This document shows, one piece after another, positions 1 to 11,439 of a stretch of DNA of 64,000 bases; position 1 is the first letter of the stretch, and every line of letters begins with the position of its first letter. Under the pieces are notes generated by a model. The model was not told the DNA's origin. It saw nothing but the letters and a program-made list of their open reading frames with translations, and searched no databases. The DNA is from Saccopteryx bilineata (taxonomy: Eukaryota > Chordata > Mammalia > Chiroptera > Emballonuridae): assembly GCF_036850765.1 (NCBI RefSeq), contig NC_089491.1:87390740-87454739 (forward strand), written 5' to 3'. Position numbers and translations under genes: made by a program.

Positions 1-857
1 AGAGATACAAATGGCCAACAGATATATGAAAAGATGCTCAGCTTCATTAGTTATTAGAGAAATGCAAATCAAAACTACAATGAGATACCACCTCACCCCT
101 GTTAGATTAGCTATTATCAACAAGACGGGTAATAGCAAATGTTGGAGAGGCTGTGGAGAAAAAGGAACCCTCATTCACTGTTGGTGGGACTGTAAAGTAG
201 TACAACCATTATGGAGGAAAGTATGGTGGTTCCTCAAAAAACTGCAAATAGAACTACCTTATGACCCAGCAATCCCTCTACTGGGTATATACCCCAAAAC
301 CTCAGAAACATTGATACGTGAAGACACATGTAGCCCCATGTTCATTGCAGCACTGTTCACAGTGGCCAAGACATGGAAACAACCAAAAAGCCCTTCAATA
401 GAAGACTGGATAAAGAAGATGTGGCACATATACACTATGGAATACTACTCAGCCATAAGAAATGATGACATCAGATCATTTACAGCAAAATGGTGGGATC
501 TTGATAACATTATAAGGAGTGAAATAAGCAAATCAGAAAAAAACAAGAACTACATGATTCCATACATTGGTGGAACATAAAAATGAGACTAAGAGACATG
601 GACAAGAGTGTGGTGGTTACCAAGGGTGGGGGGGGAGGGAGGACATGGGAGGGAGGGAGGGAGAGAGTTAGGGGGAGGGGGAGGGGCACAGAGAACTAGA
701 TAGAGGGTGATGGAGGACAATCTGACTTTGGGCGAGGGGTTTGCAACATAATTTGATGACAAAATAACCTAGACATGTTTTCTTTGAATATATGTACCCT
801 GATTTATTAATGTCATCCCATTACCATTAATAAAAATTTATTAAAAAAAAAAAAAAA
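1..857 (+). mobile_element. L1 (LINE-1) 3' end: ORF2 C-terminus, 3' UTR, poly(A)
   Basis: The frame at 11-580 (189 aa) is the C-terminal end of L1 ORF2. Visible landmarks are MRYHLTPVR, the cysteine-rich [19 protein letters not shown] and MEYYSAI, in the order typical of mammalian LINE-1. The frame is open to its natural stop. Then comes a G-rich 3' UTR (about 600-700), a tail with TTAATAAAAATTT and an A tract at about 842-857. The element enters from the left, so its 5' side and upstream target-site duplication are not visible. It matches the 3' end of the L1 ending at 45822 closely, so the two are probably one subfamily. The intact frame suggests a fairly young insertion, but nothing here could function alone. 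Confidence 0.93.
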
Positions 858-1618
858 GACTCATTTCTCTGAATTTCTGTATTTTTGGCTTTCAAAAGTC
901 ATGACTCCTACATAAGTTCGATTCTTGGTGAGGAATGGTTATCTAGTAAACCAAAAGTTGCATTTATTATAACACAGACCATATATCACTCCACCCTTAC
1001 TTCATTACCATACTGACCACTCACAAATCACACATTTTAATTCAAATATTTTGCTGTTGTAGTCAAGATTGTTGTTAAAGACCTTGAAAAAAGTAGAGTT
1101 TATAGAATTATTGCATGCAGAATATGAGTTGCAGATTTTATCAGACCCCAAATAAAATATACAAAAGCATAGAATTTTGTAATATTAACATAATCATGTC
1201 ATGCATAATTCTTGAGTTAAAACCTTAAATAGCCAGAAATTTGCCTTATGTAAAATGTAGACTTGAGGAGCTTACCTTCTGTAATACTCTCATTTCCACA
1301 CTTATGTATACCACATTCAATATGCAGGATGTTATGATGATTATCTTTTTTATTTATAATATGCTTTGAATTTTAAATAAGAGAAAACATATTGATATGG
1401 GAACCCATAAGTTAGAAATTTGGCTTCAATAATAGTAACTTTTTAGTTGTTAGAAATTTGGCTTCAATAATAGTAAATTTTTCGTTACGAATAGGAGATT
1501 ATATAAGGGGCTAAATTACAATAATTTCTTGTAAGGACTTAGTCACAAAATTTCCTGTAAGGGATTAATAACTAGAAGCTTAGTTCACACACCTTCATCT
1601 TTACTTTGTTGCCTATGA
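858..1618. other. AT-rich unique sequence with one short tandem duplication
   Basis: No frame, RNA gene or clear transposon is seen. The notable point is a 38-bp unit starting GTTAGAAATTTGGC that occurs twice head to tail (1411-1448 and 1449-1486). Confidence 0.5.
1411..1486. repeat. 38-bp tandem duplication (2 copies)
   Basis: Two adjacent near-identical 38-bp units, each opening GTTAGAAATTTGGC and continuing CTTCAATAATAGTAA. They diverge only near the unit ends. It looks like a simple slippage or local duplication event in AT-rich DNA. Confidence 0.8.
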
Positions 1619-1680
1619 AATACAGAAAGTACTCTTGCAGAAAGTTCTGTTGCAGAAAGTTTCCTTACAGAAAGTTCACA
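1619..1680. repeat. 15-bp minisatellite-like tandem array (4 units)
   Basis: CAGAAAGT recurs at 1623, 1638, 1653 and 1668, a strict 15-bp period with variable linkers. It is open in a short frame on both strands, which is a by-product of the period being a multiple of three; I do not read it as coding. The surrounding 1490-1930 has a CTTATAAAAACT motif at about 1855 and could be an old LTR, but I cannot support that. Confidence 0.7.
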
Positions 1681-3490
1681 GAAGCACCAGACCCCAGCCA
1701 TTGGGACCAACATCAAGGATACCAAAGAGACCTGTACCAGGGTCAGAAGGACATTCTGGGGAGGCATCCCTGTAATCTGGACTCCTGCCTTCCACACATT
1801 GTTATATGACTAACTGCACAGACTTCATTTCCCTGCTTACACTATCACTAACACCTTATAAAAACTGCAAGCATCTGGGAAGTGTTAAGGGAGTTCTTCT
1901 GGACAGGAGTCCGCTGCCTTCTCAAGTTGTTTCATTTTGATTTAAAGATGCTCTTATACCTACTCATTTGTTGTCTCTCATGAAATTGGCAAAAAAGTGT
2001 GATGACAACAGGAATCCCAGCCTGTTCCAGTAATAATATGTTGAGGTGTGTAATATAATGAATTAATACAGGCAACCAGTGACCTGCTTTTCCATTGATT
2101 TTGAATAAATTTTCAAAACAGAATAGAACTAGAAAATTAACTAATTTATTTAGCATCAGTTTTAGAGATAAGAAAACAGAAATCCAGGGAAAAAATTACT
2201 TGAGGTCACAAAGTGAGGTTTTGTTGTTTTAGTACCCCAATATATTGGTTCTGATTATAAATATTTTTTAGAAATATCAGCTTCCTCTATATTCTTGAAA
2301 GTCATTTTCTTCAGAGGTAGTTATGGTCTTTATGCCAAATATCATACCAATCCTGATATAAAATTCCTAGTTAATTGTTTTCCAAACAGTTACTTTGCAT
2401 AAACTCCTCACCAGTGAAATCATTTACTATGTTGTGTACTGGCTCTTTTGCTATAGTTAATATCTGTCCTGAAAACTGGCAACATGGTCTCTTATACTTA
2501 GGAAGTTCTTTGCTTTTTAGCATGATACTCCCAAAGAAAGAGCTCAGATATTCCCATAGGCCAGCTCCAGCTATATGTCAGCCCCAAAATTAGGAGGTAA
2601 ATTGCTATCTTCTTCCAGAAAACTGTAAATAAGGCCCATCTTCCTTCACTGAGCTTTGATGGGGTTTGAGCAGTGTATTTGCTAGAAAGTTACATAAATA
2701 TACCTGAAAGGCAAAGATTAGATTAATAAGATGTGTGAAACTGCTGCCTGTGGAACAAGGCATACTGTTTACAGCAAGTATTCTTTTATAAATAGGAAGA
2801 GTACACTCTAAAATAATGATTAAAAGTATAGTACAGTAAATACATAAACCAGTAAAAAAAAAAAAAAAAGGACTGGAGCTTATAACTCCATCGGATAAAA
2901 TTATTTTCTTCTATCTCATTGTGTGATAATAATGCTTATATTGATAACAAAAGTTGTATAAAGCCTGCTGTAGTATCCCGTGTAAATGGGTCAGACATCC
3001 TCCATAACTCTTTTTTCTGCATAATTTGACAGTCTCTTTCTGCATTCACTTTTTAGCCCATGAAGAAAGGAATGAAGGCATGCCTTTCTGACAACTGGAA
3101 GGCCTAGCCATATGTGAATAGAAAGAAGAACTAAGCAATAGATATTACTTAAATCTTGAAGCATTATTTGCTTCCTCAATAAAATTACACCTTGGAAAGA
3201 CAGAAATAGCTTGTAATATTGAATAAAGTATAGTAGGAATTATGATTCTATTATGTGCTTGATTAACAATCCATGCATCATAAATAAAAATTGTAGCAGG
3301 ATAACTTGAAAAATCAGGCTCTTAGATTTCAGAGAATAGGGGGAAAAAAAGACAACACCTCTGTATCTTAACAAATATTTTAAATTCAAGTAAATAAATA
3401 AAACCAGGAATGAGAATTGATTGGCTATACTTTTTAAGGGCACAGTTTTTCTTATTCAAGCTTAATATCTTGGCCCCTGGTATTCTATCA
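1681..3490. other. Intergenic sequence, no gene seen
   Basis: AT-rich unique DNA. A MIR-like stretch (TTAGAGATAAGAAAAC followed by GAGGTCACAAAG) is suggested at about 2160-2215. An A17 run lies near 2855. All open frames are short and lack recognisable motifs. Confidence 0.5.
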
Positions 3491-3528
3491 TCTATCTGTC
3501 TATCTATCTATCTATCTATCTATCTATA
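3491..3528. repeat. (TATC)n microsatellite
   Basis: About nine CTAT repeats, with degenerate TATC units continuing to about 3555. Expected to be length-polymorphic. Confidence 0.9.
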
Positions 3529-3775
3529 CATCATTTATTTATCATCTATCTATTTTTCCAAGCTCAGTTACAGCATTCTTTCTCTTTTTACATATTAAAA
3601 CTTACTTTGTCATAATCATTACTTCTGTGTTGAACTTCTTGAGTAGAACACTCAAGACTACTAATGTGATTAGAGAGAGCTAGAACAATTCAAACAAAAA
3701 ATAAATAATTGATCTACATCAAATATACTGTTGTGCATCAAAGAACACAATCAGTAGAGTAAAAAGCCAATTTAC

Positions 3776-4170
3776 TGCCCTGGCTGGTTGGCTCAGCGGT
3801 AGAGCGTCGGCCTAGCGTGCGGAGGACCCAGGTTCGATTCCCAGCCAGGGCACATAGGAGAAGCGCCCATTTGCTTCTCCACCCCTCCGCCGCGCTTTCC
3901 CTCTCTGTCTCTCTCTTCCCCTCCCACAGCCAAGGCTCCATTGGAGCAAAGATGGCCCGGGTGCTGGGGATGGCTCTGTGGCCTCTGCCCCAGGCGCTAG
4001 AGTGGCTCTGGTCGCAACATGGCGACGCCCAGGATGGGCAGAGCATCGCCCCCTGGTGGGCAGAGCGTCGCCCCTGGTGGGCGTGCCGGGTGGATCCCGG
4101 ACGGGCGCATGCGGGAGTCTGTCTGACTGTCTCTCCCTGTTTCCAGCTTCAGAAAAATGAAAAAAAAAAA
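3776..4170 (+). mobile_element. tRNA-derived SINE, long rhinolophoid-type family
   Basis: The tRNA-like head contains GGTTGGCTCAGCGGTAGAGC and GGTTCGATTCCCAGCC (A and B box-like). The unrelated body contains GGAGCAAAGATGGCCCGG and ends CTTCAGAAAAATG plus an A tract. A perfect 15-bp target-site duplication, AAAAAGCCAATTTAC, flanks it at 3761-3775 and 4171-4185. Arm 2 has the empty site (AAATTGGTTTTTTTACTC at about 31643), so it inserted after the duplication. Confidence 0.95.
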
Positions 4171-4422
4171 AAAAAGCCAATTTACCAAATGAAAGAAAAC
4201 ATTTATTAATTATATATCTGATAAGGGAAAATATCTAAAATCTATTTTTAGAAATCCTATAATTAAATAGCTGCAAAAAAACAACTCAATTAAAAATAAG
4301 CAAAAAATTTTGAATAGATGTTCCTTCAAACAAGATGCAAAAATGGCCAACAAGTACATAGAAAGATGTTCAACATCACTACTCATTAGGTAAATGGAAA
4401 TCAAAGTCACAATTAAATACTT

Positions 4423-4475
4423 CACTTTTTTATTTTTTTTATTTTTTATTTGTGGTGGAGGATGCGGCCAGCGAT
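4423..4475 (-). mobile_element. 53-bp mini-retrocopy with poly(A)-like tail and 14-bp TSD
   Basis: A short insert lies inside the old L1, flanked by a perfect 14-bp direct repeat, ACAATTAAATACTT (4409-4422 and 4476-4489). Read on the minus strand it starts ATCGCTGGCCGCATCCTCC, continues ACCACAAA and ends in an A-rich tail. That is the form of an L1-driven retrocopy of a very short RNA. Arm 2 has the uninterrupted L1 sequence (near 31395-31415). The source RNA is not recognised. Confidence 0.75.
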
Positions 4476-5489
4476 ACAATTAAATACTTTCTATAAACCC
4501 ATTACAATGGTGAAAATAAAAATATAAAATAAAAGAAAAAATGTTGGTGACAATTTGAAGAAATTAGAAACCTTGTGTATTCTTGATGGGAATGTGAAAT
4601 GGTGCAGTCACTATGAAAAACACTATAGCAGTTCTCAAAGAATTACAACTAGAATTACCATGTGATCTAGCAAGTCCATTTCTGGATATATTCACAAAAG
4701 TATTGAAAATAAAAGATTTATTAAGAAATATTTGAACACTATATTTATTTTAGAATTATTCACAATAGCCAAAAGGTAGAAGAAACCCAGTGTTTATCAA
4801 AAGAAAATAGATAAACATATGTGGTATATACAAACAATGGATTATTATTCAGCTTTAAATAGAAAGAAAATCCTGTTATGTGCTACAATGTGGATGAATC
4901 TTGAGGAAATTATGCTAAGTGAAGTAAGTCAGTCACAAAAAGATAAGTGCTATATGATTCCACTTATATCAGATCTTTACAGTAATGAAATTCAGAGACA
5001 GAAAGTAGAATGGTAGTGCCAGGGGATGAAGGGAATATAAGAAGGAAGAGAGAGACATTGGTTCATGGTGATAGAGTTTAAGTTTTGTAAGACAAAAAGG
5101 GTTCTGGAGGTCAGTTGCACAACAGTGTGAATGCACTTAGCACTATGTAATTAAAATGAGTACTGCACTGTGTACTTAAAAATGGTTAAGACGTGAAGTT
5201 TATTTTACCCCAATTAAAAACAAAACTAACTTTAAAAGAAAAAAATAGAAAACAAATTGGTGAAACCATCAAGTTCTTTGGAAAACCTGTCTCATGGTTT
5301 TATTTTTCTTTTTATCCTTCCTTGTTTTAAATTTGGAGCCTGAATTTAATGAAATAGTTATTTGGCATTAAGTTAGCATTCTCAGTTACTACAGCAGATA
5401 AAAAAGTATTAGTAATTCTTAAATATAACAATCCTCCAAAAACTTCTACCTTCCTCAATATATTCATTATCTGTAAAGACTGATGAATT

Positions 5490-5960
5490 TGCCTATATTA
5501 GTTTCCTATTTCTTGTAACAAATCATCACAGAATGGTAGATGTAATACAATATACATGTATTAACTCACAGATTCTTTGTTCCAGAAATCAGGGCATAGC
5601 TCAGCTGGGTCCTCTTCAAGGCTGCAATCAAGATGTAAGCCAGGACTTGGTTCTCATTTGGGGGATGAATGGGGAAAGATGCACTTCTAAGATCACTCAG
5701 ATTGCTGGCAAAATTCCTTTTCTTGTGACCATACAACTCATATTCGTTTACTTTTTCAAATTCAACAAGGCAAGCAAGTTGGCTAGTATAGTGTGTTATG
5801 TAGCTGACTTAATCAGAAGAGTGACATCTTATTACACTTGCTCTATTCTTTTGATAGAAGCAAGTCACAGGTCTCCCTCACAATCACGGGAGAGGATGAT
5901 AAAAAGGCAAGACACCATCAGGTGGAGTTGTGAGTTTTGAACATCACATATCTCTAACCA
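5490..5960 (+). mobile_element. Ancient LTR-type (MaLR/MLT1-like) fragment, shared by both arms
   Basis: The opening TTAGTTTCCTATTTCTTGTAACAAATCATCACA (read in two parts around 5499-5531), followed by TTAACTCACAGATTCT and a C/T-rich body, resembles the start of MLT1-type mammalian LTRs. The frame at 5533-5940 (135 aa) has no recognisable domain; I treat it as chance. The reverse copy is at about 29970-30400 in arm 2. The family name is from memory of the consensus, so moderate confidence. Confidence 0.5.
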
Positions 5961-6967
5961 TATTTTTCTCTCATTGATATTATTACCATAGTGTGTAGAA
6001 TATTCCTAAGAGTAACACGTCTTGGATTGTTAGAAAATTAATGGTCTGCTGTTCTCCTTTTCAGCTTTTTACATCAGATGACACACTTTAATATTTAATA
6101 TAAATTTATGTTAATGGCCTGAATTCAAATGTTATCTTTGAAATAATCATGAATTTTTAACAATCTTAGTTAATTTTTTTTTGTTATAACATATCATTAA
6201 TTCTTTTGAAAAGATTGACACTCAAAGGATTAGGAAGTTTTTCTTTTTCCTTCTTCTGCCAATCCAGTCCTGGCTAACATTTTTACAACTGAAGAGAAGC
6301 CCCATCACCATAGTCACAAATAGATTAGTCATGTGTCAGTAGGAAGTCTTCCTAATTCTTTGTAATTTCATCTCTTTGGTGCTGTGCTGAAATCTCATGA
6401 ACTTTTTCATGAGTAAAGTCCACTTTATTTTACCATTTAATTCCTTTCTTATAAGTGTCTAAATAAATGCAGTTTGTTACCACTCTACAAAAATTTGTGT
6501 TTATAAAAATTTTGATCAGATCAGAAGAAATTTTCCTCTGTTTTCTCAAATACTTTCAGTAGTTTTCTGGGAAAAAATTCAAATCTTAACATTTCTACTT
6601 TCATACATATTTACAACAACTTTATATTTCTGGACAAAATTAAAATCAATGGGAAAGATAACTATCTACTGTACATACCTTCTTGCAGCTCAAACTCAGA
6701 AGATTAATTGTGATATATTCTCTCTCTAACACAGAACATATTTTTAAAAAGGGACCCTATCTGTTCCTAGTTACAACATCATCACCAGAAACAGTGGTTT
6801 TTATTTAATCTTTTAATTCCCATTTATTTTTGACTCTTGAGGTAATGTCATTTATTTATCCAATATGTAAAAAAGCAGCAAGTTCAACACAAAACAGAAA
6901 CTTGAAATGTAGAATAGAAAAAATTAAGGGTAGCGGAGCAAGGCAATATAGCAAAAGAAGAAATGAG

Positions 6968-7353
6968 CCCTGGTCGGCTGGCTCAGCGGTAGAGCATTGG
7001 CCTGGCGTGTGGAAGTTTCCGGTTTGATTTCTGGCCAGGACACAGAGGAGAAGTGCCCATCTGCTTCTCCACTCCACCCTTCTCCCTGTTCTTTCTCTCT
7101 ATCTCTCTCTTCCACTTCCGCAGCCAAGGCTCCATTGGAGCAAAGGTGGCCCGGGCGCTGAGGATGGCTCCATGTCCTCTACCTCAGGTGCTAGAATGGC
7201 TCTTGTGGCATCGGAGCAATGGCCCAGGTGGGCAGAGCATCACCCCCAAGTGGGCATGCTGGGTGGATCTCAGTCAGGCGCATGCGGGAGTCTGTCGGTG
7301 GTCTGCCTCCCCGCTTCTCACTTCAGAAAAATACCCCCCCCCCAAAAAAAAAG
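6968..7353 (+). mobile_element. tRNA-derived SINE, long rhinolophoid-type family
   Basis: The head CTGGTCGGCTGGCTCAGCGG and GTAGAGCATTGGCC is followed by the family body with GGAGCAAAGGTGGCCCGG and the end CTTCAGAAAAATA, then C9 and an A tract. A 13-bp duplication, AAGAAGAAATGAG, flanks it (6955-6967 and 7354-7366). The matching position in arm 2 (about 28940) is empty. Frames inside it (for example 7053-7484) are not genes. Confidence 0.93.
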
Positions 7354-7973
7354 AAGAAGAAATGAGATATGGCCAAAAGGCAGAAGGTGTCCTGTCCCCT
7401 CTCTACCAGGAAAACACTCTAACATTTAGATGGCAGTGCATCCCTTTTCATACACACACAGGACTGATACTCTTTTTTGGATAAGAAAATGTGGAGATGG
7501 GGAGAGTCTTTCTGGAAGCTTGGAAACCAAAGCTGGTCACTTTATTCTCTCTATACTCCCTTCCCCATCCAGAGGGAAAAAAAGCAATTCAATATGATAG
7601 GGCGGTACAGTGAAAGAAGGAATGGTTCCACCTGACAGAGTGGGGCAAATTCCCTCTCTGTGTTTCTAGATAATTCTCTAAGAAGTTGGGTCTTATCCAG
7701 TTCCCATTTAGAACTGTGTGCTTGAAAACAACACCCTAAGTCCATCTGCTAGCCAAGGGGGAAAGGAACCATGCAAATCCTAGAAGTAAGTCTCTACAAA
7801 GAATAGGTGGAGTTTCCCATTCTGAAGCAGTTGTGGAGAAGGGGATTCAGGCTGCTAAAGTCCTGGTTTCCAATTATTTTCCCCTGCCTCTCCCTCAGCT
7901 TCGGGGGAGGTGTTAACAATATTATCTCAGTTTTCTGTCTCTCTTCAAGCTGTGTCCTGAAACAAGTGCTTTT

Positions 7974-8350
7974 TTTTTTTTTTTTTTCATTTTTCCGAAG
8001 CTGGAAATGGGGAGGCAGTCAGACAGACTCCCGCATGCGCCCGACCTGGATCCACCGGCATGCCCACCAGGGGGCGATGCTCTGCTCACCTGGGGCATTG
8101 GTCTGTTGCATCCAGAGCCATTCTAGCACCTGAGGCAGAGGCCACAGAGCCATCCTCAGCGCCCAGGTCATCTTTGCTCCAATGGAGCCTCGGCTGCAGG
8201 AGGGGAAGAGAGAAGACAGAGAACAGAGGAAGGAGAGGGGGAAGGGTGGAGAAGCAGATGGGCGCCTCTCCTGTGTTCCCTGGCCGGGAATCGAACCCGG
8301 GACTCCTGCACACCAGGCCAACGCTCTACCGCTGAGCCAACCGGCCAGGG
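7974..8350 (-). mobile_element. tRNA-derived SINE, long rhinolophoid-type family, minus strand
   Basis: Read in reverse it has the head GGTTGGCTCAGCGGTAGAGC, the full body and an A tail (T run at 7974-7987). The target-site duplication is perfect over 18 bp, CCTGAAACAAGTGCTTTT (7956-7973 and 8351-8368). Arm 2 at about 27660 shows the unfilled site, AAAAGCACCTGTTTCAG. The frames on both strands in this interval are SINE translations only. Confidence 0.95.
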
Positions 8351-8769
8351 CCTGAAACAAGTGCTTTTAAAATATCTTCACACAAATTATAATAAGATTT
8401 TAAAGCAGAATTATGGAAGGAAACTGTTTCATCCAAACAAATGATACTGCGGGTCATAGTCTCAGAAGTGTGTTCCCTTCACTCAGAAATTAAACTGGTT
8501 CTATTTTCATACAAAATAAAGTAATGGAAATGTCATCCATTCCTGATTCTCTTTTGCTTATTACTTCCAGAAACTGAAAATTTTTTCACAATAAGTTTGA
8601 CATAATTTTTACCTTGGATGTTAAAGAGACTTTTTCTTTTAATACATGAGACTATGAAAGCTAAAATTTAACTAATTTCTATTGAATGACTACTAAAAAT
8701 TGGTCATGCTACACCACGAGCATGTTTTATTTCATCTAGGAAGATATGTGGATTTCGGAAGCTGCATAT

Positions 8770-8885
8770 TATTCCATTTCTTTAATAAGTCAGGAGAGAA
8801 GCTTCTAAGATGTTAAGTAATTTATACAAAATTGTATAACAGAGCTGGCATTTGAATCCAACTCTATCTGACCCCATAGTCCAAT
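8770..8885 (+). repeat. MIR-like fragment (shared with arm 2)
   Basis: AAGTAATTTATACAAAATTG, then AGAGCTGGCATTTGAATCC and CTATCTGACCCC, follows the order of the MIR SINE 3' half. The reverse copy is at about 27125-27225. Confidence 0.55.
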
Positions 8886-9419
8886 GAGATTGGCGCAGAT
8901 TGGTGAGCAACAGGATGAGAGGGCAGAGCTGCACCACAGAGCAGCACTGCAGAAAAGAGGATGCAAACATAGAACTGGCAAATTGCTCCAAGTCTCTCCA
9001 GACCAAGAGCTCTTACCTCTGTGCTCTGTCTTAAGTGCTCCTGAATTGAAAGCCATTTTATTTAAAATTAACTTGCGGTTTTAAACTAATTTGATAATCT
9101 AATACCTTGATCATCTAACACACTATGGTGAACAAAAGGAACACCCATAAAGACAACACCTAGTTCTGATATAACTGAACAGGACTATGTAAAGGACAGG
9201 CTGGAAATTAAAAGTGCATGGAGTTGAGTGTTTTGTGTCCTAAGTTCTCAGGTACATTTAAAAATTCCAACTTTATATTTCATGGAAGATAAACAACTCC
9301 TGATGCATTGAGGAAAATGTGTATGTGGGTGTTCATAGATGCACAGGTGTAAAATTCCGTTTCTAAGGACTTACTGTGCAATAGAAACTTTACATATAAT
9401 ATAGCAATTAATTTTACAA

Positions 9420-9540
9420 TAACACTACAGGGCATTAATATCAACTTCTTTTTATAAAAAAAAATGATACTGAGGTTCAAGGAAGTTAAATACATGTTAC
9501 AGGCCACAGAAGTGGTAACACATCTCATTCCAAATTCTGT
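9420..9540 (+). repeat. MIR-like fragment (shared with arm 2)
   Basis: AATGATACTGAGGTTCAAGG followed by AAGTTAAATACATGTTACAGG and CACAGAAGTGGTAACAC tracks the central MIR core. The reverse copy is at about 26270-26370. Confidence 0.5.
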
Positions 9541-9789
9541 ACTCTTTTCCTCAGAGGTTTTACCAGTTGTGGCAATTATATCCTCAATATTAAAATTGTA
9601 TTTTAATACCAGTTTCTTTAAAAAAATGCAACCAGATAAATCTATCTGAAACAATCTGTAAAATTAAATGCCTATTTCCAAGGAGACTCCACTTTATTTA
9701 GATCTACAAATTAGTATGTAATTTTGACCTAATTAAAACATGTTATGCAAGTAAAGTAACATTTTTAGTCACTTATTAATAATTCACAT

Positions 9790-10555
9790 TTAAATATTTA
9801 CTTTTTCTCTTGGGGATTCTGTTGCTTAGTGTGCAAAAGTTAAAATTTAGATATTATTAAGAAAAACATATGTTAAACTGAAACTAACAAAATATCCCTG
9901 AGCTCCTCTACCAGGGACAGCTATCACCCCAAAATGAAATTCATTTGTATCTGCACATATTCAGCCTCACATTCACCCTCCCCATAGTCAAGAGATTGGC
10001 ATGGGATATCTTTACAGCTGACACAGCTTGGGCTTCCTTCTGGTCAAAAATATTTGCTCCATTTTCCCATGTCAAAAATATTCAAATCTCCAAAACATAC
10101 CCAAACTTCAATTTGACAAGTAATAAGGCTTGATCAGGTCCATATGTAGTGCCTAAAGATCTGTATGTAGAGTTACATAAACTGCCTACACCCCTTCGCT
10201 CCTGTGTACCCATTTCATGGTGGAATAAGGGCCAAAAAACTACAATAAAACATTCTTACTCAAAGTGGAAAAAAGAGGAGGCAAGTAGCAGTTAACTGGG
10301 CTATAACAATTCTCAGCTTTTATTAAGCAAATATTGCCAAAAAAAACCATACCTCAGGGCATAAACTGTTCCGTGACTAAGACTCAGTTTAGTTTAGTCC
10401 TTTGTTCTCTACTGTCCTTGACCTCTAGGATTTTCTCCTTTGCATCACTCTCCTTGGCTGTCTTTGAAAAAGGCATTGAGCAAGTTTCTTGGTTAGCCTC
10501 CTGTTGAATGTCTTTTAATATCTCAAAATCTCACATTCTTAGTGCAAGCAGGAGG
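9790..10555. other. Arm 1-specific segment with no match in arm 2
   Basis: Homology between the arms stops near 9790 and resumes at GTCTAAAGTTTAGTCATG (about 10561). Arm 2 has about 250 bp of unrelated sequence in the same place (25770-26020). No transposon ends or poly(A) are obvious. The 62-aa frame at 9945-10133 has no recognised motif. Confidence 0.55.
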
Positions 10556-10959
10556 CACCTGTCTAAAGTTTAGTCATGCGGAGGGTAACACTAAGGACAT
10601 CTTTGTGAGACTACTCCATTGACTTGAAGAAAACCTTTCCTTTTTCTAGTTATTTCAATTTCTGAGCTCTCTCCCTATGCTTTCTAAATTTTACTTGCAA
10701 ACTGGCCAGGTTTGTTTTGTTTTGTTCTTTAATGAGCTCATCACTTTCCGATAGTATCTAATAAGAAAAAAAGTTATACATTCAACAGTTGCTTCAAATT
10801 TTTATTTTCCCTCTTTTAAGTAAAATATTACCAGATTACCAGTAATGATTTACTATGGATTGTTCTCCCATATGCCCAAAAGGATCTCTTTGCTGCCTGC
10901 CTAATTCCAATGAAAATATCACATATTACAGATTTGTATATTGTTTTGTGTTATCACCC

Positions 10960-11439
10960 TATTGGGAAAACAAGTTTTAAACAAGTACTTTTTAGATTTG
11001 CTCACTTGTATTGGGGCAGTGCCATGTGTGTATAGTCTATGGAAGCTGCCGTGCTTCCGCAGGGTGGCAGATTGCAAATTGCAGATTACCTTCCTGCTTG
11101 GGAGGGGTGTTGTTTGCTACTGTTTGCTGGAGGGTTGTTGTTTTTTTTTCCAAGCTGGTTTTGGCTGCAGAGCCTACAGAGAGAGAGAGAGAGTACTGAG
11201 GGGCTTGGGAGCACTGTTGAGGTTTGTGGGGTCCTATGACTCCCATAAAGCCAGAGAATGAGTTGGAGCTTGGGAGACCTGAGTGAGATGGAAGCGGTCT
11301 TCCCTGCCTGTTTGCTGGTCCACATTATGAGATTTTAATAAACAGAATGGCCCACCATTTTCTGGCTCCACAGTTTCTTTACCCTCTTTCCAAATCCAAT
11401 GAGAACCTACACAGAATGACCATGACCACTGGCCTTACA
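10960..11439 (+). mobile_element. Solo LTR of an endogenous retrovirus, with 5-bp TSD
   Basis: A 480-bp block begins TATTGGGAAAAC and ends CTGGCCTTACA, flanked by a perfect 5-bp direct repeat CACCC (10955-10959 and 11440-11444). It has an AATAAA signal (about 11335-11340). The same family occurs at 27757-28457 and, reversed, at 46041-46420; shared blocks include TTCCTGCTTGG(G)AGGGG, AATAAACAGAATGGC and TTTCTTTACC. No internal retroviral genes adjoin it, so it is a solo LTR. Arm 2 shows the empty site near 25375-25390. Frames inside (for example 10941-11261) are chance. Confidence 0.82.

Larger units (their letters stand above)
3690..5240 (+). mobile_element. Old L1 fragment, ORF2 end plus 3' UTR, interrupted by a SINE and a mini-insert
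   Basis: Reading past the insertions, the order is that of an L1 ORF2 3' region: ATATATCTGATAAGGG (about 4212), ATGGCCAACAAGTACAT (about 4343), then a frame at 4819-5016 with MWYIQTMDYYSAL and LSEVSQSQKDKCYMIP. It ends with an L1 3' tail (TTAAAAATGGTTAAGA at about 5178, then CCCAATTAAAAA). The frame is broken by stops, indels, a SINE at 3776-4170 and a small insert at 4423-4475. Much the same element lies in reverse at 30650-31667, so it was present before the inverted duplication. The arm boundary falls inside this L1. Confidence 0.88.

Noticed and set aside
3780..3852. tRNA gene-like segment with A and B boxes
   Set aside because: It is the head of a SINE with body, A tail and target-site duplications; the same applies to all other tRNA-like heads here.
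5533..5940. 135-aa frame
   Set aside because: In an old LTR-like repeat; the reverse copy in arm 2 has no equivalent open frame.
7053..7484. 143-aa open frame
   Set aside because: Lies almost wholly within a SINE and its A tail; the same text recurs in every SINE of the family.
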